Positions 6,995 through 11,274 of a DNA stretch of 11,274 nucleotides are shown piece by piece. Source of the DNA: Candidatus Bathyarchaeota archaeon (GTDB lineage: Archaea > Thermoproteota > Bathyarchaeia > Bathyarchaeales > UBA233); contig SMYP01000080.1 in assembly GCA_007050895.1 (NCBI GenBank), forward strand, positions 1 to 11,274, read 5' to 3'. A program made the translations under genes and the position numbers. The first letter of the stretch is position 1; every line of letters begins with the position of its first letter. The notes beneath the pieces were generated by a model that was not told the origin of the DNA, ran no database searches, and saw nothing but the letters and a program-made list of their open reading frames with translations.

Positions 6995-8911
6995 GTGACA
7001 ACGCCTTCATTGAGTGACACAGTAAAGCGTACGTGTGACACTCTGAGACAGGGCGCGACCAAGCAAGTCATCGATTATGAACGAAGGTTTTCAGCTCTCA
7101 AAAACCTCTATAACCAGCTGCTAGCAAATGTCATAAAGCAAGGGTTCAACCCTATAGAGGCATGGGAAATCGCAGGAAATTTTTTCGGTTCAACAACCGT
7201 TCGCTTCGCTGGCATAGATGGCACGTTGTATTCTCGACCACTTTTTGACATGGTAATTTTTTTCGGTGGCGCTTATGCAGCCACAGGTACCATAACCTTT
7301 TCCGAGAATACAATGCTCCGAGTCAATTATGATAGCAAGACTATGGAACAGAACATGGGAATTTCAAGCGTAGTGCCCATTTATATCAACGAAATTCCAG
7401 AGGTAGACCACACGTTTTCTGCGCAAGAGCAACCCGACGAAATTAATCCTTCGAAGTCCTTAACAGATGAAGAAATAGCAAACAACTCCATGATAGCCAA
7501 TGCCCTAATGGCTTTCAGCGAGTATTATCTTGCCTACAAAATCGCTGTGGATCCAAATCAAGCTACCCATGTGTTACTCATGGACCGCAGTTTATCGACT
7601 GAGCGCGCAAGTCTTCTCTACGAAACCAGAAAAACCGACTTTTGGAACGCAAAAAGCACGCTTCTCGGTTACGCAACGTGCAGCGATAAACCAATCGACA
7701 AGAACGATTTAAGACTTGCACGGCAGCATGTATTTAACCGGTCATTGGGGTTACCCCCACCGAGAGCAGACTATTTGCCTTATGCTATAATCTTTTTGGC
7801 TGAACAGAAACGGCATTTAACCAAAAAGCAGGTCTTAGTTGAATTTGGAATTTCAGATGACAAGCGAGCATGTAGAGTGGAACGTGCATTAAAAAACTTG
7901 GTTGATAAACAAATCTTCACGGAAGCGAACGGCGTTTACACATTAGATTCGAGATACGTTTCTAGTTGGGATCGCATAAAAAGAGTCACTGTTGCTGTAG
8001 GCGACAGACTTTTCTTCTCTAACAATGATGATGTTGAAACTGCGAGTCCCATGAAACTATTTAAGGACGGAAAGGAGCATTGGCTGACAACACTTGACAT
8101 TTCTTTTCTCACGTTGTTTACGTTGCAGATGCTTATGGAAGAGTGCTGGCAAAAACATATTCTGCTTGTGGGTGTTACTAAGGACACGGCAGCAAGAGAT
8201 TTCAAACGGCAGTTAATCCCAATCCTACATAATGAAAATTTGCTGAAGACAACGTTAATGAATGGCGCGCTTCAGAACCTTCCGAACACAGATCGCATGA
8301 TACTTCAGGCAGTAAGCATTTTCAACATGGAGGAAGTTGCACCGCCTTGGAGCCTAATCGAGTATGACTCAGCTTTCCGAACCATTTTACCCAACAGGCA
8401 ACGTCGCAAGGGTTACGTTTCAGGTGCCATAAAAAACAAAATTAGTCTTGAAAAAACTTTCTTGAAAACTTATGTTCAATTGAGTCAGGCAAAGACGGAT
8501 CCTATGCTACGGAGTAATGTGCTTCTGGTTGACCGATTAGCCTACCCTGAATACGACGGTAAGCAGGAAAGTACTTTTAAATTCTTAAACGAGTTGAGTG
8601 ACAGCACAAAAGAGCCGGTGGAAACTATGCTTTACGTCGAGAAGGCGGTTCCTAATATGCTGCAGAATCTTGTTATGAGCGTATTAGTGGCTATGGCTCC
8701 AGCAAATATTCCTGAAGCGTTTGGTCATAATAAAGCGCTTTTCATAGCGGATAAAATTGCTAAATGGAATTACAGCCAGTTCAAGAGTATAGTGGACACT
8801 ACCGCAACGTGGATACTCAATAATCATAAATTAAGAAAGTTCATATTTTACATGAGCACTTTTCGAGAGAGGCGAGCAAGTATTGAACAAACAAGAAGAG
8901 AAAATCCTTAA
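6995..8911 (+). CDS. NurA-like nuclease with an inserted winged-helix domain
   Basis: This encodes a 638-residue protein from the GTG at 6995; the frame also allows the GTG at 6983. Positions below count from 6995. NurA-type landmarks appear in the family's order: RFAGIDGTLY with Asp75 (first metal-binding strand), a helix SEYYLAYKIA with Glu176, HVLLMDRSLS with Asp197 (the DGSL-like strand), HILLVGVTKDT with Lys396, NVLLVDRLAYPE (508-519), and a C-terminal IPEAFGHNKALFIADKIAKW segment with His578, resembling the family's 'AH' motif. Known NurA proteins are RNase-H-fold nucleases of about 330-400 residues that resect DNA ends with HerA. Here residues about 258-321 read as a winged helix (AEQKRHLTKKQVLVEFGIS, then RALKNLVDKQIFTEANGVYTL), placed between the DRSLS and GVTK motifs, which explains much of the extra length. 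The HerA-like gene overlaps its end by 29 bases. The assignment rests on motifs and context, without an alignment; I am fairly confident of the family and less of activity. Confidence 0.75.
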   Translation: MTTPSLSDTVKRTCDTLRQGATKQVIDYERRFSALKNLYNQLLANVIKQGFNPIEAWEIAGNFFGSTTVRFAGIDGTLYSRPLFDMVIFFGGAYAATGTITFSENTMLRVNYDSKTMEQNMGISSVVPIYINEIPEVDHTFSAQEQPDEINPSKSLTDEEIANNSMIANALMAFSEYYLAYKIAVDPNQATHVLLMDRSLSTERASLLYETRKTDFWNAKSTLLGYATCSDKPIDKNDLRLARQHVFNRSLGLPPPRADYLPYAIIFLAEQKRHLTKKQVLVEFGISDDKRACRVERALKNLVDKQIFTEANGVYTLDSRYVSSWDRIKRVTVAVGDRLFFSNNDDVETASPMKLFKDGKEHWLTTLDISFLTLFTLQMLMEECWQKHILLVGVTKDTAARDFKRQLIPILHNENLLKTTLMNGALQNLPNTDRMILQAVSIFNMEEVAPPWSLIEYDSAFRTILPNRQRRKGYVSGAIKNKISLEKTFLKTYVQLSQAKTDPMLRSNVLLVDRLAYPEYDGKQESTFKFLNELSDSTKEPVETMLYVEKAVPNMLQNLVMSVLVAMAPANIPEAFGHNKALFIADKIAKWNYSQFKSIVDTTATWILNNHKLRKFIFYMSTFRERRASIEQTRRENP

Positions 8912-10787
8912 TACTATTTGTTTTACGGACTTCAACGGTAAATTCCGGGCACGTTTAGCCGCGGTTATTCCACGATTTTTCGGGGGTGGGGCTGATTCAA
9001 AAGTAACTGGAACGAGCGCTCGCTATCAATGTCGGGTCAAAATCGAGTACCAGAAAGACTTGATGGGTTTGCTGGAAGAGGGTATGCTTTTAGCTGTCAG
9101 GAATTTTAAGCAGGTTGGCAAGGCTGAGGTACGGTACACATTGATGGAAATCAGTCGTGTTTGGCCTGAACACTTTGGTTTGCGCGGTTTGAGTGACCAT
9201 GGCTACTATCCGATGCAGTTTGAGATTATCGAGCAAAGCGAAGGCGACTGGCAGACAGATGACACTTCAACTATGATGATTCAGATAGATGCCATTCCTA
9301 TAAACTACGATTTGCTTATGAAGAGCAGTGACAGCTTCGAGTTTATCAGGGGCTTTTCTTATCCGGTTGTGGGAAGTCACGCTTACTTGCTAAACAGCAA
9401 TATGATAAATTACATGTACAACAAGCGGATAATGGAACAGCTTGGAGTAAACATGATTCGAACCGTGGAGGATGCGCGGGTTGATCCACGTTTGGGTCTT
9501 GTAAAAATGTTTGAAGCAAGCAAAACAGTTATTCCGATTTATGTGGATTTCGAGAAGCTTGTCCGGTACCACTTTGGCGTTTTTGCTTTCACAGGCGGCG
9601 GAAAAAGCAACTTGACGTCTAACATTTTAAGGCGCGTTTTGCTGCATACTAATCGGGAAAACACTAAGATTGTGCTTTTTGACATAAGTTGCGAGTATGC
9701 TTTCCTACTGCTTGACTTGCTTTCAGATCCTACCTTTTCTTCAAAGATTGTGTTGGAACATAGAGTGGATTCAGCAGAGCAGTTTTTCAATTCTGTGGTT
9801 AAACCCCGAGAGTATGAAGGAGATGAGCGTATTATAACGGAGTTGCAGCGGATCATAAAGCAGGGAAAAGTAACATATTACACGAAGCCGAAGCAGAAAG
9901 TGCCGAAGTACGTTCAGTTTCTGGAAGAGCTATCGGCGCAGCGAAAAGATAACGTTGGAAAACCACATTATATGAATGCCATCGACAAGATTCACGATAG
10001 CGTATTGGAGTATATGGAAATAAACGGGCTTAGCGAAGGGCAAGAGATCAACGAAGCTTTCGTGAAACACATAGACGAGGTTGCGCAGGAAGCGGTGCAG
10101 CAGTTTCGGGTTCATGACAAAAGCGGATTGTACGCGTGGGCAACTACTCGAACTACGATTTTGAACATCATCAAGAGCAAGTGCGACAAAGAAATCGCTG
10201 AGAAAGCCGGGGTTACAGCAGAGAAAATTCGCGAGCTCATGGAAGACAAATCAACTCGACTCATATGTATCTCCATATCCGATCCATATAGCATAAAAGA
10301 ACTCGCAATAGCTCTAATACAAGAACTGCTTTCGCGGAGAAAACGCAACTTTAAGGTGAAACCGTATATCCTAATGGTTTTTGACGAAGCGCAAGAGTTT
10401 ATCCCCGCCACAGGGGACTCAGGCGGAATAGACAAAAAATGCAGCCGCCAAGTGGAAACTCTACTCAGGCAAGGACGAAAATATGGTTTAGGAGTCTGTA
10501 TTTCCACACAACGCATTGCTAACTTGAATACCAACGCATTGCAACAACTCCACACTTACTTCGTAGGTACTCTACCGCGACCATACGACCGTCTACTTAT
10601 AAGCGACACCTTCATGATAGACAAAGGCATACTCGAGAAAACGCTAGAGTTCGCGCCAGGCGAATGGTTATTGTCAAGTTACATTGCTACAGGAATAGAG
10701 AATGTACCCATATTCATCAAAGCAGACAACACAGAAAAAGAAATAGAAAAGCACCTAGTCTCTAATGCACATAAAAGTCCTCAATAG
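8883..10787 (+). CDS. HerA-like hexameric ATPase (DUF87/FtsK-HerA superfamily)
   Basis: This encodes a 634-residue protein starting at TTG, with GAGAGG (8867-8872) ten bases upstream. Residues about 1-160 are mixed strand-rich sequence in the place of the HerA HAS-barrel. The motor core follows: Walker A region HFGVFAFTGGGKSN (230-243, Lys241), KIVLFDISCEYAFL (262-275, the counterpart of HerA's 'D-x-x-GEY'), a long helical insert (about 290-455), Walker B YILMVFDEAQEFIP (495-508, Asp501, Glu502), then RQGRKYGLGVCISTQRIANL (529-548) with the sensor Ser-Thr-Gln and candidate arginine-finger residues Arg529/Arg532. The C-terminal FAPGEWLLSS segment also fits the family. HerA forms a ring that threads DNA and stimulates NurA; the upstream gene is NurA-like and overlaps this one, so translational coupling and a joint complex are likely. 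Oddities are Ala235 at the first P-loop glycine and Cys270 where HerA usually has Gly. The family call is firm; the exact pathway is not. Confidence 0.92.
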   Translation: MNKQEEKILNTICFTDFNGKFRARLAAVIPRFFGGGADSKVTGTSARYQCRVKIEYQKDLMGLLEEGMLLAVRNFKQVGKAEVRYTLMEISRVWPEHFGLRGLSDHGYYPMQFEIIEQSEGDWQTDDTSTMMIQIDAIPINYDLLMKSSDSFEFIRGFSYPVVGSHAYLLNSNMINYMYNKRIMEQLGVNMIRTVEDARVDPRLGLVKMFEASKTVIPIYVDFEKLVRYHFGVFAFTGGGKSNLTSNILRRVLLHTNRENTKIVLFDISCEYAFLLLDLLSDPTFSSKIVLEHRVDSAEQFFNSVVKPREYEGDERIITELQRIIKQGKVTYYTKPKQKVPKYVQFLEELSAQRKDNVGKPHYMNAIDKIHDSVLEYMEINGLSEGQEINEAFVKHIDEVAQEAVQQFRVHDKSGLYAWATTRTTILNIIKSKCDKEIAEKAGVTAEKIRELMEDKSTRLICISISDPYSIKELAIALIQELLSRRKRNFKVKPYILMVFDEAQEFIPATGDSGGIDKKCSRQVETLLRQGRKYGLGVCISTQRIANLNTNALQQLHTYFVGTLPRPYDRLLISDTFMIDKGILEKTLEFAPGEWLLSSYIATGIENVPIFIKADNTEKEIEKHLVSNAHKSPQ

Positions 10788-10872
10788 GCTACTGAAAGTG
10801 AACACAAACTGTCTCCGAGGCTTTTACTTTTACTAAACTCTCCACCTTGCTTATGAGTCGTTTCGACACCTG

Positions 10873-10878
10873 TTTTTT
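10873..10878 (+). terminator. Possible T-tract terminator after the NurA-HerA-like operon
   Basis: A run of six T residues, followed by ATGCTTT, lies about 85 bases after the HerA-like stop, with another T-rich patch at 10822-10831. Archaeal termination often uses such T runs without a hairpin. The rest of the 228-base gap (10788-11015) shows no tRNA, repeat array or reading frame that I can support. Confidence 0.3.
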
Positions 10879-11005
10879 ATGCTTTAAGTGATAATGATGT
10901 TCAGTTTGCGTGCCTTGCATTCCCCAGAAAAACGGTCACATTCACATTTCCTTTGATTAACTACCTTGTTTTCTGAGCGGAGACAGGGCACATGCAAACT
11001 TTTAT

Positions 11006-11010
11006 GGTGA
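11006..11010 (+). promoter_or_regulatory. Ribosome binding site GGTGA for the small zinc-binding protein
   Basis: GGTGA ends five bases before the ATG at 11016. It is the main support for this short reading frame being translated, together with the ordered cysteine pairs it encodes. Confidence 0.6.
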
Positions 11011-11015
11011 AGTGA

Positions 11016-11198
11016 ATGGACATAACTAATCTTTTAGCGAGACCATGCGATGCTTGCGGCAAGCCTATCGGGGGAGGATTCAAGCGGTGCAAAAAATGCA
11101 ACATTTATTTCTGCTGGTACTGCAAATATTTATTGGAAAACATTTCTGAGGATTATCCACCTAAATGTCCCATGTGTGGTGGAGACTTCGAGGATTGA
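11016..11198 (+). CDS. Small zinc-finger protein with four CxxC pairs
   Basis: This encodes a 60-residue protein with eight cysteines in four CxxC pairs: CDAC (11,14), CKKC (25,28), CWYC (33,36) and CPMC (51,54). This should bind two zinc ions. The order and spacing (pair, 10 residues, pair, 4 residues, pair, 14 residues, pair) could suit either a cross-braced RING- or FYVE-like fold, with pairs 1+3 and 2+4 sharing zinc, or two zinc ribbons. There is no membrane segment. Such small proteins in archaea often mediate protein or nucleic acid contacts; no specific function can be assigned. A good ribosome binding site precedes the ATG. It is separated from the HerA-like gene by 228 bases and probably forms its own unit, though I see no convincing TATA box. 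The high cysteine content in an ordered pattern makes a chance reading frame unlikely. Confidence 0.8.
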   Translation: MDITNLLARPCDACGKPIGGGFKRCKKCNIYFCWYCKYLLENISEDYPPKCPMCGGDFED

Positions 11199-11274
11199 TT
11201 TCTTTAGGACATAGATGCTTACTCACATAAATCTATTAGTTCACTGACCCTTAGTCAGGCTCAAGATGATGACG

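Noticed and set aside
10112..10555. Minus-strand frame of 147 codons within the HerA-like gene
   Set aside because: It mirrors the Walker B region of a strongly conserved ATPase; the translation is Ser- and Cys-rich without any domain.
10893..10975. Possible C/D guide RNA in the gap (near-box C ATGATGT, CTGA at 10972-10975)
   Set aside because: Box C has a mismatch, the boxes are about 80 bases apart, longer than usual for archaea, and no terminal stem is visible.
10998..11007. TATA-like ACTTTTATGG before the small zinc-finger gene
   Set aside because: It is only about 10-15 bases from the ATG at 11016, so initiation about 25 bases downstream would fall inside the gene; it overlaps the ribosome binding site instead.
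1..11274. CRISPR array, insertion sequence or tRNA
   Set aside because: I saw no regularly spaced repeats, no transposase motifs or terminal inverted repeats, and no tRNA-like cloverleaf in the gaps.

Overview
The window looks like archaeal chromosome. The evidence is a HerA-type ATPase paired with a NurA-type protein, GGTGA-type ribosome binding sites, TATA-like boxes about 40 bases before two start codons, and a very large FtsX-type permease whose outside loops are rich in N-x-S/T sites. GC content is moderate by eye and the gene starts include GTG and TTG. A lineage such as the Bathyarchaeia is possible, but no marker gene here fixes it.

Left two thirds (1-6785, minus strand): one leftward operon. 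In order of transcription it holds a PadR-family repressor, a 1265-residue double FtsX/MacB-type permease, a stand-alone LolD/MacB-type ABC ATPase, and a second ABC ATPase that carries about 380 residues of unknown helical sequence in front of the nucleotide-binding domain. This last gene runs off the left edge. The genes are packed tightly (a 30-base gap, a junction of 25 bases or less, and a 4-base ATGA overlap), so they are probably co-transcribed and partly translationally coupled. The PadR promoter carries a clear dyad (ATGTC-N3-AGCGATATCGCT-N3-GACAT) between its TATA-like box and its start codon, which predicts autoregulation of the whole transporter operon.

Centre (6786-6994): a divergent intergenic region with one promoter facing each way.

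Right third (6995-10787, plus strand): a two-gene operon of a NurA-like nuclease and a HerA-like hexameric ATPase, overlapping by 29 bases. The NurA-like protein is about twice the usual length. It appears to have a winged-helix domain inserted between its NurA core motifs. The ATPase has a non-standard P-loop (AFTGGGKS). No mre11 or rad50 lies beside the pair, so this is not the classical archaeal end-resection operon, and a separate genome-maintenance or defence role is possible. After a 228-base gap with a T-rich tract comes a 60-residue protein with four CxxC pairs (11016-11198). The last 76 bases hold no gene that I can support.
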